A stretch of DNA of 64,000 bases from JAABQT01 sp035459025 (GTDB lineage Bacteria > Pseudomonadota > Gammaproteobacteria > Burkholderiales > SG8-39). The notes under the pieces are model-generated. The model did no database searches. It saw only the letters and a program-made list of their open reading frames with translations, and was not told the DNA's origin. Position numbers and translations under genes: made by a program. Every line of letters begins with the position of its first letter. The stretch's first letter is position 1. Location: NCBI GenBank assembly GCA_035459025.1, contig DATHYT010000094.1, positions 107,457-171,456 of the forward strand, written 5' to 3'. This document shows positions 54,185 to 63,057 of the stretch, in pieces.

Positions 54185-54706
54185 CTACAGGCCGAGGTTG
54201 CGCGCCACGCGCAGGGCCTGGGCGCTGCGCGCGTCTTCCCTGGGCACCACCGCGGCGACCGCAGCCCAGTCGGCACCCTGCAACAACTGGGCGGCGCGCG
54301 GCATGATCGTGCTTTCCTCGGTCGCCATGTGGCTGCGGTAGTACGCAAAGAAAGTGGCCGCCGCGGCTTCGAGATCGGCGCGCGGCGCAAAGCCGCCGTT
54401 GGCGGCGTTCTCCAGGCGCTCGAGCAGCGCTTCGCCCGCGTACGCGATGACGCGGTGCTCCTGCAGCAGCCGGTTGACCGGCAGGCGCAGGGCCGGATCG
54501 CGCTCGACCATGCGCTCGAAGGCCACGTCCTCGCGCGGGTGGTGCACGCCGTCGGCATAGTGGCGCAGCCACAGCACGATGTCGCGCATCAGCTCGTAAT
54601 TGGGCTGCTCGCCCGAGTGGAACAGCGTGACTTCCTTCTCCAGCATGTCGAGCAGCCGGCCGAAGCGCACGTGATCGGCGTGCCAGGCGGCAATCGGGTC
54701 AACCAT
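54185..54706 (-). CDS. hemerythrin-like (HHE domain) protein
   Basis: A 173-residue helical protein with hemerythrin-like histidines and carboxylates: WHADHVRFGRLLDMLE, HYADGVHHPREDVAFERM, LLQEHRVIAYAGE and SHMATEESTIMPRA. Likely binds a di-iron centre that senses or buffers oxygen or NO. It is driven by FNR-type box 13, the only box fully matching the TTGAT-N4-ATCAA consensus, with the start codon 7 bp after the -10 (leaderless). It converges on the PatZ-like gene. Confidence 0.87.
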   Translation of the reverse strand: MVDPIAAWHADHVRFGRLLDMLEKEVTLFHSGEQPNYELMRDIVLWLRHYADGVHHPREDVAFERMVERDPALRLPVNRLLQEHRVIAYAGEALLERLENAANGGFAPRADLEAAAATFFAYYRSHMATEESTIMPRAAQLLQGADWAAVAAVVPREDARSAQALRVARNLGL

Positions 54707-54740
54707 GATTCACATCAGACAACGCGCCGCGGCGCGGCGC

Positions 54741-54754
54741 TTGATCTGGATCAA
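54741..54754. promoter_or_regulatory. FNR-type box 13, perfect consensus
   Basis: TTGATCTGGATCAA. TCTGAT on the minus strand (54719-54714) starts 28.5 bp from the centre and ATG 54706 follows after 7 bp. On the plus strand no good hexamer lies at the standard distance, so control of the Fe-S gene from this box is uncertain. Confidence 0.85.
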
Positions 54755-54834
54755 GCGCCGCGCGCGCCCGATTGAGGCGCGCAATGGCGCGCATCGCCCG
54801 ATTCGATTGGAGTCCCGCCCCTGCCCGACGTATC

Positions 54835-54853
54835 CTTGAGCGATTCGCTCAAG
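54835..54853. repeat. perfect 19-bp palindrome at the Fe-S oxidoreductase promoter
   Basis: CTTGAGCGA, one central T, TCGCTCAAG. It overlaps the -10-like TATCCT (54831-54836) and the first bases of the AAGGAAGA ribosome site of the gene starting at 54863. Such a position fits a repressor operator or a ribosome-blocking hairpin. Confidence 0.75.
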
Positions 54854-54862
54854 GAAGAACCC

Positions 54863-56197
54863 ATGACCGTCCGCGAAGGCAGTCTCGACGCCCCCACCCG
54901 CCACCCTCTCGACTGGCGCAATCCCGAGTTCTACGACGAGCACAAGCTCGACGCCGAGCTCGAGCGGGTCTACGACATCTGCCATGGGTGCCGGCGCTGC
55001 GTGAACCTGTGCACCGCGTTCCCGACGCTGTTTGACCTGATCGACGAATCCAAGACGATGGAGATCGACGGCGTCGCCAAGAGCGATTTCTGGAAGGTCG
55101 TCGACCAGTGCTACCTGTGCGACATGTGCTACATGACCAAGTGCCCGTACGTGCCGCCGCATCCCTGGAACGTGGACTTCCCGCACCTGATGCTGCGTGC
55201 CAAGGCGGTCAAGTTCCGGCGCCATGGCGCGGGACTGCGCGACCGGCTGCTGTCCTCGACCGACGCGCTCGGCAAGCTTGCGGCGATCCCGGTGGTGGCG
55301 CAAACGGTGAACGCCATGAACCGGCTGCCGGCGGCGCGCGGCGTGATGGAGAAGACGCTCGGCGTGCACCGCGAGCGCAAGCTTCCCGATTACGCCAGCC
55401 GCAAGTTCCGCTCGACGGCTGCGCCGAGCCGCGCCCGCGCCGTGAAGGACGGCAAGAACACGCCCGGCAAGGTGGCGATCTTCTCGACCTGCTACGTGAA
55501 CTACAACGAGCCCGGCATGGGCCACGACCTGCTCGCGCTGCTCGAGCACAACGAGATCCCCTACGTGCTGGTCGAAAAAGAGGCCTGCTGCGGCATGCCC
55601 AAGCTCGAGCTCGGCGACCTCGAGGCGGTGGCGAGGCTGAAGGACCTGAACATCCCGCCGCTCGCGCGCCTGGCGCGCGAGGGCTACGCCATCCTCGCCC
55701 CGGTGCCTTCCTGCGCGCTCATGTTCAAGCAGGAGCTGCCGCTCATGTTCCCGGACGAGGCCGAGGTGAAGCGCGTGCAGGAGGCGATGTTCGACCCGTT
55801 CGAGTACTTCGTGACGCGCGCGAAGGACGGCCTGCTGAAGAAGGACTTCAAGGCGAAGCTCGGCAAGGTCTCGTACCACATCCCGTGCCACTCGCGCGTG
55901 CAGAACATGGGCCAGAAGACGCGCGAGATGCTGGAGATGGTGCCGGGCACGGAGCTCACGACGGTGGAGCGCTGCGCGGGCCACGACGGCACCTGGGGCG
56001 TGAAGCGCGAGTACTTCGACAACTCGATGAAGATCGGCCGCCCGGTGTTCCGGCAGATGGCCGAGCCCGGCCCCGACTACGTCAGCTCCGACTGCCCGAT
56101 CGCCGCGCGCCACATCCTGCAGGGCATGGGCGATGAAGCGGGCAAGGCCGCGAAAGCCCATCCCCTCACGCTGCTGCGCAAGGCTTACGGCATCTAG
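54863..56197 (+). CDS. iron-sulfur oxidoreductase (GlpC/HdrD-like, CCG domain)
   Basis: A 444-residue protein with two N-terminal 4Fe-4S motifs (CHGCRRCVNLC and CYLCDMCYMTKCP) and two cysteine-rich CCG-type domains, the first with EACCGMPKLE and the second altered (RCAGHDGTWG). The family includes GlpC, the lactate-oxidase LldE/LutA subunits and heterodisulfide reductase HdrD. The substrate here is unknown. In related genomes a similar gene accompanies rubrerythrin, and here a hemerythrin is divergent. ATG 54863 follows AAGGAAGAA. A perfect palindrome overlaps its promoter. Confidence 0.85.
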   Translation: MTVREGSLDAPTRHPLDWRNPEFYDEHKLDAELERVYDICHGCRRCVNLCTAFPTLFDLIDESKTMEIDGVAKSDFWKVVDQCYLCDMCYMTKCPYVPPHPWNVDFPHLMLRAKAVKFRRHGAGLRDRLLSSTDALGKLAAIPVVAQTVNAMNRLPAARGVMEKTLGVHRERKLPDYASRKFRSTAAPSRARAVKDGKNTPGKVAIFSTCYVNYNEPGMGHDLLALLEHNEIPYVLVEKEACCGMPKLELGDLEAVARLKDLNIPPLARLAREGYAILAPVPSCALMFKQELPLMFPDEAEVKRVQEAMFDPFEYFVTRAKDGLLKKDFKAKLGKVSYHIPCHSRVQNMGQKTREMLEMVPGTELTTVERCAGHDGTWGVKREYFDNSMKIGRPVFRQMAEPGPDYVSSDCPIAARHILQGMGDEAGKAAKAHPLTLLRKAYGI

Positions 56198-57014
56198 GCT
56201 CGTCCTCGCGGCGCTCCTCGCCGGCTGCGTGCAGCTCACGCCGCCGCCCGGGGCGCCGTTCGCCTTCGGCGTGCTCGGCGACACGCCCTATTCGGCGCCC
56301 CAAGCGCGCGCGCTCGACGGCCTGATCGAGCGCATCAACGCGCAAGACCTCGCTTTCGTCGTGCACGTGGGGGACATCGGCACCAGCGCGCGGACGCAGG
56401 CCTGCGGCGACACCTGGCTCGAAGCGCGCCGGCAGCAGTTCGCGAAGCTGCGCGCGCCCTTCGTGCTGCTCCCCGGCGACAACGAGTGGAGCGACTGCGC
56501 GAGGCACGGCGCAGATGCGAACGCGCGCCTTGCGCGCTGGCGCGAGCTGTTCTGCTTCGAGGTTCCGCGCCTCGCGCTCGAGCGCCAGCCGCGGCATTGC
56601 GAGAACGTGCGCTGGCACCGGGACGGCATGGCGTTCATCGGCCTGAACGTGCCAGGGGGCGGGAAGCCGGGCCTCGGCGACGCGCGCATGGCGGCGACGC
56701 TCGAATGGCTCGACGAGAGCCTCGCGCTCGCCGAAGCGCGCGGCGCAACCCGCATCTTCATCTTTATGCATGCCGATCCGCGCTTCGAGCGCGTCGGCAC
56801 GGGCGATGCCTACGGCCGGCTGCGCGCGGTACTCGCGACCCATGCCGCGTGGTTCGCCGGCCGCCTCGTCCTCGTGCATGGGGACACGCACGTGTACCGA
56901 GACGACGGGCCCTTGCCGGGACTGCGCCGCCTCGAGCCGTGGGGCGCGCCGTTCGTGTCCTGGCTGCGCATCTCGATCGCCGGCGGCTGGCCGCGCGTCG
57001 ACGCCGGCTGGTAG
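56133..57014 (+). CDS. calcineurin-like metallophosphoesterase, probable lipoprotein
   Basis: A 293-residue protein with a long basic N-region then LVLAALLAGC (lipobox). The phosphoesterase motifs are FGVLGDTPY (altered DxH), VVHVGDIG, LLPGDNEW (GDN), HADPRFE and LVHGDTHVY (GDxH). The His of the first motif is not in the usual place, so activity is uncertain. The proposed ATG 56133 lies 65 bp inside the upstream Fe-S gene. No canonical start was found nearer the hydrophobic segment. It converges on ccmI. Confidence 0.72.
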   Translation: MKRARPRKPIPSRCCARLTASRLVLAALLAGCVQLTPPPGAPFAFGVLGDTPYSAPQARALDGLIERINAQDLAFVVHVGDIGTSARTQACGDTWLEARRQQFAKLRAPFVLLPGDNEWSDCARHGADANARLARWRELFCFEVPRLALERQPRHCENVRWHRDGMAFIGLNVPGGGKPGLGDARMAATLEWLDESLALAEARGATRIFIFMHADPRFERVGTGDAYGRLRAVLATHAAWFAGRLVLVHGDTHVYRDDGPLPGLRRLEPWGAPFVSWLRISIAGGWPRVDAGW

Positions 57015-57020
57015 CCGGCT

Positions 57021-58274
57021 TCAGCGCACCACGCTGTCGATGACCACCTCGACGCCGCTCGCGTCGCTCGGCACCGGCGTGCTCGCGCCCTGCAGGTCGC
57101 CGGCCTGCGGCTTCGCCTGGCCCGAGCGCGACACGCGCGCCGTCACCACGATGCGCGGGAACGACGACAACTCGGCGCCGGGCGCCATCGCCATCGAGTC
57201 GTCGAGCGCGAACTCGAGCGGCAGCTCGCTCGCCTTGCGCCGCAGGATGGCGAGGGGCATCGGCGGGCCCTCCGCCGCGCGCGCGTAGATGAACACCGTG
57301 TCCCCGGCGCCGTACTTTCCCGTGAGCGCGGGCGCGATGCGTACCGAGCCGCGCAAGGCCGCCGCCGGCGGCGCGGCGGGTTGCGGCGCGGCGGCCGCCG
57401 CCGCCGGCGGCGCGGCGGGTTGCGGCGCGGCGGCCGCCGCCGGCGGCTTGCCGCCGGCCAGCTGCATCGCCTCCGCCACATTGGCGCGGATGGCGCGCGC
57501 GTCATTCGAATCCGGCGGCACCAGCGGCAGCATGCGCCGCCAGTAGTCCGCGGCCGCCTTGAAGTCCTTGCGCTCGAACGCCACCGTGCCAGCGAGCGCC
57601 AGCGCCTTCAGGTTGTTCGGGTCGATCTCGAGCGCGCGCAGGATGAGCTTCTCCGGCTCGCCCTGCAGATTGCGCCCGCTCGTCATGGCGAGCGCATCGG
57701 CGAAATCGGCAAGCAGCTGCGCGTCGCGCGGCGCGCGGCGCGCGCCCTCGGCGTACGCGTTGACCGCCTCGGAAAAGCGCCCGAGCACGGCGTAGGAGCG
57801 CCCGAGCATCGCCCAGCCGCCCGCGTCCTCCGGGTTCTCGCGCAGGCGCGCGGCGAGCTTCGCCACCATGCCCTCGAACTCGTGCGCCCCGACCGGCGCC
57901 TGCGCCGCGCGCGGGGACAGCGCATCGGGCGAGCCCACGGCAAGATAGACCGCCAGCGCGGCGAGCGGCACGGCAAGGCCGACGAGCACCGCCGCGCGCC
58001 GGCCGCCGCGCGGCGCGCGCGTCTCGCCGCTGGCGGCTTCCACGTCATCCAGCAGCCGCGCCTCGAGCTCGGCGCGCGCCTTCTCGTGCTCCGGCGCGGC
58101 GAGCTTGCCGGCCGCGAGATCGGCGTCGAGCTCGCGCATCTGGTCGCGGTAGACGGCGATGTTGGCGTCGCGCCGGGTGATCGGGCTCGCGCTGCGCTGC
58201 AGGAGCATGGGCCGGATCACGAACAGCAGCGCGGCCGCGGCCAGCGCACCGCCGATCGACCAGAACAGGATCAT
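57021..58274 (-). CDS. ccmI: cytochrome c maturation protein CcmI
   Basis: A 417-residue apocytochrome c chaperone. There are two membrane helices (about 4-22 and 94-114), a cytoplasmic loop with DANIAVYRDQMRELDADLAAGKL, TPR repeats (about 135-290) and a C-terminal beta domain. A low-complexity Pro/Ala linker (about 300-325) arises from a 39-bp direct repeat. The start overlaps the ccmH stop (ATGA). It is the last gene of the ccm operon. Confidence 0.92.
   Translation of the reverse strand: MILFWSIGGALAAAALLFVIRPMLLQRSASPITRRDANIAVYRDQMRELDADLAAGKLAAPEHEKARAELEARLLDDVEAASGETRAPRGGRRAAVLVGLAVPLAALAVYLAVGSPDALSPRAAQAPVGAHEFEGMVAKLAARLRENPEDAGGWAMLGRSYAVLGRFSEAVNAYAEGARRAPRDAQLLADFADALAMTSGRNLQGEPEKLILRALEIDPNNLKALALAGTVAFERKDFKAAADYWRRMLPLVPPDSNDARAIRANVAEAMQLAGGKPPAAAAAPQPAAPPAAAAAAPQPAAPPAAALRGSVRIAPALTGKYGAGDTVFIYARAAEGPPMPLAILRRKASELPLEFALDDSMAMAPGAELSSFPRIVVTARVSRSGQAKPQAGDLQGASTPVPSDASGVEVVIDSVVR
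57361..57440. repeat. 39-bp tandem repeat inside ccmI
   Basis: Two GC-rich units of period 39 (one TTGCGGCGCGGCGGCC at 57381, its copy at 57420) encode a 13-residue Pro/Ala repeat in the linker between the TPR and C-terminal domains of CcmI. It is in frame, so length changes would be tolerated. Confidence 0.8.
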
Positions 58275-58690
58275 TCGAGGAGCTTCTCGGCGCGCGCGCG
58301 CTCCGCGTCCGACAGTTGCGGCGCGGGCGCGCGGCGCCGCCTGAGCCGGCGCACCAGGACGATCACGCCGAGCGCGAGCAGCAGGAACGGCCCGGCCCAC
58401 AGCGCGAGGGTGCTGGCCTTGAGCGGCGGCCGGTACAGCACGAAATCGCCGTAGCGCGCCACCATGAAGTCGATCACGTCCTGCTCGCTCGCGCCTCCTT
58501 TCAGCTGCTCGCGGATCTGGTTCCTGAGATCGACCGCAAGCGGCGCGTTGGACTCGGCGAGCGTCTGGTTCTGGCACACGAGGCAGCGCAGCTCGTGCGC
58601 GAGGCCGGCGACGCGCTTTTCCAGCGCCGGGTCGGCTTGCGCGGCGGCGAGGCCCGCGATCATTGCCAGGAGCAGCAGGCTAGATCTCAC
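58271..58690 (-). CDS. ccmH: cytochrome c maturation protein CcmH (CycL)
   Basis: A 139-residue thiol oxidoreductase with signal peptide, redox motif RCLVCQNQ (Cys36, Cys39) and a C-terminal helix (about 95-115). It reduces apocytochrome c cysteines. It overlaps ccmG by 11 bp and ccmI by 4 bp. The separate CcmH and CcmI genes are the non-enteric arrangement. Confidence 0.95.
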   Translation of the reverse strand: MRSSLLLLAMIAGLAAAQADPALEKRVAGLAHELRCLVCQNQTLAESNAPLAVDLRNQIREQLKGGASEQDVIDFMVARYGDFVLYRPPLKASTLALWAGPFLLLALGVIVLVRRLRRRRAPAPQLSDAERARAEKLLE

Positions 58691-59207
58691 GCGCGAGCTC
58701 CTGCAGCAGCGGCTGCACCCTCTTGCGCGATGCTTCGGGCGTGAGCGGGCCGATGTGCTTGTAGCGGATGACGCCCTTGCGGTCGATGACGTAGGTCTCG
58801 GGCACGCCGTAGACGCCGTAGTCGATGCCGATGCGGCCGGTGGCGTCGAACACGGAGAACTCGTAGGGGTCGCCGTTTCGCTTCAGCCACGGCAGCGCAT
58901 CGCTGCGCGCGTCCTTGTAGTTCAGGCCGACCACCGGGGCGAGCCCGGACTGCGCGAGCGCGGTGATCACCGGGTGCTCCACGAGGCACGGCGGGCACCA
59001 CGATGCCCACACGTTCAGCACCCACGCCTTCCCGAGCATCTCCTTCTGCGAGAACGTCTTGTCGGGGGCGTGCAAGAGCGGCAGCTCGAACACGGGCGCC
59101 GGCTTGCCGATGAGCGGCGAAGGCACTTCGCGCGGGTTGAGCGTCAGGCCCACGCCGAGCAGCAGCACCAGGGCGGCGAACGCCGCCACCACCCAGCCGA
59201 GCTTCAC
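58680..59207 (-). CDS. ccmG: thiol:disulfide interchange protein CcmG/DsbE
   Basis: A 175-residue membrane-anchored thioredoxin-fold protein with redox site WCPPC (Cys71, Cys74) and the family motif YGVYGVPETYVIDRKG. It passes reductant to CcmH or apocytochrome. It overlaps ccmF by 4 bp. Confidence 0.95.
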   Translation of the reverse strand: MKLGWVVAAFAALVLLLGVGLTLNPREVPSPLIGKPAPVFELPLLHAPDKTFSQKEMLGKAWVLNVWASWCPPCLVEHPVITALAQSGLAPVVGLNYKDARSDALPWLKRNGDPYEFSVFDATGRIGIDYGVYGVPETYVIDRKGVIRYKHIGPLTPEASRKRVQPLLQELAREI

Positions 59208-61135
59208 GCCGTGGCCTCCGCGGCTTCACGCCGCCGCGCGGCCGTCGCCACGCGGTAGCGCCGGTCGCTCGCCGCGAGCAGACCCCCGAGCGCCATCAGC
59301 AGGCTCCCGCCCCAGATCCAGTCGATGAAGGGCTTCACCTGCGCCTTCACCAGCCAGGCGCCGCCCGCCAGCGGATCGCCGAGCGACACGTACAGGTCAC
59401 GCGTGAGGCCGACGTCGATCGCAGCTTCGGTCATGGTCTGCTCCTGCACGGTGTAGACGCGGCGCTCGGGGAACAGCACCGCCACCGGCCTGCCCTCGCG
59501 CGTGACCGCGACCCGCGCCTGCGACGCGCGGTAGTTCGGCCCGTTCACCGGGCGCACCGATTCGAGGCGGAACGCGTAATCGCCGAGCGTGATGGTATCG
59601 CCGGGGCGCATGTTCGCGTCCTGCTCGGTTTCGTAGCCTTTCACCAGCGCGACGCCGACCACGAACACCGCCACGCCGACGTGCGCGAGCACCATGCCGT
59701 AGTGCGAGCGCGTCTGCCGCAGCCGCCCGCGCAGGCTGAGCAGCGCCGTCACCACGATCCAGATCGCGAGCGCCAGGCTGAAGCCGACCAGCGCGTGCCA
59801 CTGGCCGAAGGCGAACGGCAGCGCGAGGCCCACGACGAGGCTCACGCCGAGCGCCCAGCGCAGCATCACCACGAGCTCGGGGAGGCTCGCGCGCGTCCAG
59901 CGCGCGAGCGGCCCGACGCCCATGAGGAACAGCGCCGGCGCCATCAGCGGCGCGAATACGGTGTCGAAGTACGGGGGCCCGACCGAGATCTTGCCGCCGC
60001 TGAGGGCGTCGAGCGCGAGCGGATACAGCGTGCCCAGCATCACCGCGCCGGCCGCCGCCGCGAGCAGCACGTTGTTCGCGAGCAGCAGCGACTCGCGCGA
60101 CAGGGGCGCGAACTCGCCCCCGAGGCCGATGCGCGCGGTGCGCAAGGCGTAGAGCACGAGCGGGCCGCCGATGGCGAAGGCGAACAGGCCGAGGATGAAC
60201 ACGCCGCGCGCCGGATCGACGGCGAAGGCGTGCACCGAGGTGAGCACGCCCGAGCGCACGAGGAAGGTGCCGAGCAGCGACAGGCCGAAGGCGACGATGG
60301 CGAGCAGCACCGTCCAGCTGCGGAACGCGCCGCGCTTCTCGGTCACCGCGAGCGAGTGGATGAGCGCGGTGCCGATGAGCCAGGGCATGAAGGAGGCGTT
60401 TTCCACCGGATCCCAGAACCACCAGCCGCCCCAGCCGAGCTCGTAGTAGGCCCAGCCGCTGCCGAGCGCGATGCCGAGCGTGAGGAACGCCCACGCCACC
60501 GTGGTCCAGGGCCGCGACCAGCGCGCCCAGGCCGCATCGAGCCGGCCCGAGAGCAGCGCCGCGACCGCGAAGGCGTAGGCCACCGAAAAGCCCACGTAGC
60601 CCATGTAGAGCATCGGCGGGTGGATCACCATGCCCGGGTCCTGCAGCAGCGGGTTCAGGTCGCGCCCGTCGGCGGCCGCCGGCAGCAGGCGATCGAACGG
60701 ATTCGAGGTGAACAGCATGAACGCGAGAAAGCCCGCGCTCACCAGCCCGAGCACGCCGAGCACGCGCGCGGTCATTTCTTCCGGCAGGTGCGCGCTGAAC
60801 AGCGTCACCGCGAACATCCACAGGCCGAGCATCGAGCACCAGAGCAGGAACGAGCCCTCGTGACCGCCCCAGGCGCCGGAGATGCGGTAGTGCAGCGGCA
60901 GCGCGCTGTTGGAGTTCTGCGCCACGTACTGCACCGAGAAGTCGTTGACGGCGAAAGAGTACACGAGGCAGCCGAAGGCGAAGGCGACGAGCAGCGCCTG
61001 CGCCTGCGCCGCCGGGCGGGCGACACCCATCCACCCCGCGTCGCCGCGCGCCGCGCCGGCGAGCGGCAGCGTGCCCTGCACCAGCGCCACGACGAGGGCG
61101 AGCGAGAGCGCCAGCTGGCCGAGTTCGGGGATCAT
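59204..61135 (-). CDS. ccmF: haem lyase CcmF
   Basis: A 643-residue polytopic protein that ligates haem to apocytochrome c. The tryptophan-rich haem-handling WWD motif is in GWGGWWFWDPVENASFMPW. GAWGGHEGSFLLW and the HPPMLYMGYVG periplasmic His region are intact. It overlaps ccmE and ccmG by 4 bp each. Confidence 0.96.
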   Translation of the reverse strand: MIPELGQLALSLALVVALVQGTLPLAGAARGDAGWMGVARPAAQAQALLVAFAFGCLVYSFAVNDFSVQYVAQNSNSALPLHYRISGAWGGHEGSFLLWCSMLGLWMFAVTLFSAHLPEEMTARVLGVLGLVSAGFLAFMLFTSNPFDRLLPAAADGRDLNPLLQDPGMVIHPPMLYMGYVGFSVAYAFAVAALLSGRLDAAWARWSRPWTTVAWAFLTLGIALGSGWAYYELGWGGWWFWDPVENASFMPWLIGTALIHSLAVTEKRGAFRSWTVLLAIVAFGLSLLGTFLVRSGVLTSVHAFAVDPARGVFILGLFAFAIGGPLVLYALRTARIGLGGEFAPLSRESLLLANNVLLAAAAGAVMLGTLYPLALDALSGGKISVGPPYFDTVFAPLMAPALFLMGVGPLARWTRASLPELVVMLRWALGVSLVVGLALPFAFGQWHALVGFSLALAIWIVVTALLSLRGRLRQTRSHYGMVLAHVGVAVFVVGVALVKGYETEQDANMRPGDTITLGDYAFRLESVRPVNGPNYRASQARVAVTREGRPVAVLFPERRVYTVQEQTMTEAAIDVGLTRDLYVSLGDPLAGGAWLVKAQVKPFIDWIWGGSLLMALGGLLAASDRRYRVATAARRREAAEATA

Positions 61136-61566
61136 TTGACCTGCAGCGTCTTCTGCGCCTGCTCGAGCGCGTGCGCGGCCTCGGGCGGCATGTAGTTCTC
61201 GTCGTGCTTGGCGAGCACTTCGCGCGCGCGGAACACGCCGTCGGCGCCGAGCGCACCCTGCGCCACCACGCCCTTGCCCTCGCGGAACAGATCCGGCAGC
61301 GCGCCGCTGTAGACCACCGGGATGCTCCTCGCCGTGTCGGTAACCAGGAAGCGCACCTCGACGCCCTCGCGCTTGACGCTGCCCGTTTCCACCATGCCGC
61401 CGATGCGGAAGGTCTTGCCCTGCGGCGCCTCGTTGGCCGCCACCTGCGACGGCGTGAAGAAGAACACGAGGTTCTTCTCGAACGCCGAGAGCACCAGCGC
61501 CGCGGCGACGCCGAGCGCGGCGAGCCCGACGGCGATGGCCGCCAGCCGCTTATGTCTTGGCTTCAC
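61132..61566 (-). CDS. ccmE: haem chaperone CcmE
   Basis: A 144-residue membrane-anchored OB-fold protein. The covalent haem-binding histidine is His121 in LAKHDENYMPPE. The N-terminal anchor spans about 8-28. Its start lies within ccmD by 17 bp. Confidence 0.96.
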   Translation of the reverse strand: MKPRHKRLAAIAVGLAALGVAAALVLSAFEKNLVFFFTPSQVAANEAPQGKTFRIGGMVETGSVKREGVEVRFLVTDTARSIPVVYSGALPDLFREGKGVVAQGALGADGVFRAREVLAKHDENYMPPEAAHALEQAQKTLQVK

Positions 61567-61690
61567 GCGCGCGCCTCCTCAGAAGAACGACTTCCATCGC
61601 CAGGCCGGCGAGGGTCACGGCGTACGACCCCCAGACATAGAAGCCGTATCCGCCCATCGCCCAGAACTCGCTCCAACCGCCCCAGTTCAT
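61550..61690 (-). CDS. ccmD: haem exporter protein CcmD
   Basis: A 46-residue protein with one helix (GFYVWGSYAVTLAGLAMEVVL) and a basic tail LRRRAREAKT, as in the CcmD family. It releases haem-loaded CcmE from CcmABC. It overlaps ccmC by 4 bp and ccmE by 17 bp. Confidence 0.93.
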   Translation of the reverse strand: MNWGGWSEFWAMGGYGFYVWGSYAVTLAGLAMEVVLLRRRAREAKT

Positions 61691-62391
61691 TCCCGCTCCT
61701 TGATGATGCAGCGCACGCGCGCCAGCGTCGTCGCGATGCTGTAGGCCCAGAACGCCAGCGCCATCAGCAGCATGCCCGTGAGCATGGTGCTCGCCATGCT
61801 CGGCGCACGCGTCAGGCTGACGGAAGCGCCCTGGTGCAGGGTGTTCCACCACTGCACCGAGTAGTAGATGATGGGCACGTTCACCACGCCGACGATTGCC
61901 AGCACCGCGCCCGCCCGATCGGCGCGGCGCGGCTCGTCGATCGCCGCCTGCAATGCCATGAATCCTAGATACAGGAACAGCAGAATAAGTTCCGAGGTGA
62001 GTCGCGCGTCCCACACCCAGTAGGCGCCCCAGGTCGGCCGGCCCCAGAGCGAGCCCGTCCACAGCGCGAGGAACGTGAACAGCGCACCGGTGGGCGCGAT
62101 TGCGCTCGCCATCATCGCCGAAAGCCGCGTATTGAACGCCAGGCCGATCGCCGCCCAGAACGCCATGACGACGTAGAGGAACATCGACATCCAGGCCGCC
62201 GGCACGTGGATGAAGATGATGCGGTAGGCCTCGCCCTGCTGCGCGTCGGTCGGCGCCACGAAAAAGCCCACGTACAGGCCGGCGGCCGCGAGCAGCGCGG
62301 CGAGCGCTCCGCTCCAGCGCGCGAGCGTCCCGGCGAGCGGGAAGAACGTCTGCGGCGACGCGAACCAGTACCACTTTATGGCTGCACTCAT
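61687..62391 (-). CDS. ccmC: haem exporter membrane protein CcmC
   Basis: A 234-residue protein with six helices and the WWD-type motif WGRPTWGAYWVWDARLTSEL that presents haem to CcmE. HVPAAWMSMFLY carries the conserved periplasmic His. It overlaps ccmB by 4 bp. Confidence 0.96.
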   Translation of the reverse strand: MSAAIKWYWFASPQTFFPLAGTLARWSGALAALLAAAGLYVGFFVAPTDAQQGEAYRIIFIHVPAAWMSMFLYVVMAFWAAIGLAFNTRLSAMMASAIAPTGALFTFLALWTGSLWGRPTWGAYWVWDARLTSELILLFLYLGFMALQAAIDEPRRADRAGAVLAIVGVVNVPIIYYSVQWWNTLHQGASVSLTRAPSMASTMLTGMLLMALAFWAYSIATTLARVRCIIKERE

Positions 62392-63056
62392 TCAGTCGAA
62401 ATCCTCAAGGCCGCCGCGATCGCCCAGGGGGCAAACGCCGCGGCAACCACCAGCAAGGCTGCAAGCAGCTGCAGCTGTCCCTGCGGCGACAGCCCCGCCG
62501 CCGCCATGTCCACGCTGCCCGCGCCCATGATCAGCACCGGCACGTACAGCGGCAGCACCAGCAGCGACAGCAGCACACCGCCGCCGCGCAGCCCCAGCGT
62601 CAGGGCGGCGCCGATGGCGCCGATCAGGCTCAGCACCGGCGTACCGAGGAGCAATGATAAGGCAAGTGTGCCGTAGAGCGATTGAGGTAGGTCATACTGC
62701 AAGGCGATAACGGGCGCGATCACTACCAGCGGCAATCCCGACACGAGCCAGTGGGCAAGCACCTTGGCGCTGGCGACGACGCCGAGCGGCGTCGCCCCGA
62801 GCAGGAGCTGCTCGAGCGTGCCGTCGGCGTGGTCGGCGGCAAAGAGGCGCGCGAGCGACAGCATCGAGGAGAGCAGCGCCGCCACCCAGATGACCCCGGG
62901 CGCCACCAGGCGCAGCAGGTTCGGCTCGGCGCCGATCCCCAGGGGAAAGAGGCTCGCCACGATGACGAAGAAAAGGAGCGCCGTGCCCACGTCGCTCGGC
63001 CGGCGCAGGGCGAGCAGCAGGTCGCGGGTGACGATCGTGCGCGCGGCGTCGAGCAC
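62388..63056 (-). CDS. ccmB: haem exporter membrane protein CcmB
   Basis: A 222-residue six-helix membrane subunit of the CcmAB ABC complex, starting MLDAARTIVTRDLLLALRRP. It begins 1 bp after the ccmA stop. Membrane segments and length are normal for the family. Confidence 0.94.
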   Translation of the reverse strand: MLDAARTIVTRDLLLALRRPSDVGTALLFFVIVASLFPLGIGAEPNLLRLVAPGVIWVAALLSSMLSLARLFAADHADGTLEQLLLGATPLGVVASAKVLAHWLVSGLPLVVIAPVIALQYDLPQSLYGTLALSLLLGTPVLSLIGAIGAALTLGLRGGGVLLSLLVLPLYVPVLIMGAGSVDMAAAGLSPQGQLQLLAALLVVAAAFAPWAIAAALRISTE

Positions 63057-63057
63057 G

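Noticed and set aside
51190..54558. very long minus-strand frame opposite the PatZ-like gene
   Set aside because: Only its last 82 codons (the DUF883 gene) are real. The rest is the shadow of the plus-strand enzyme.
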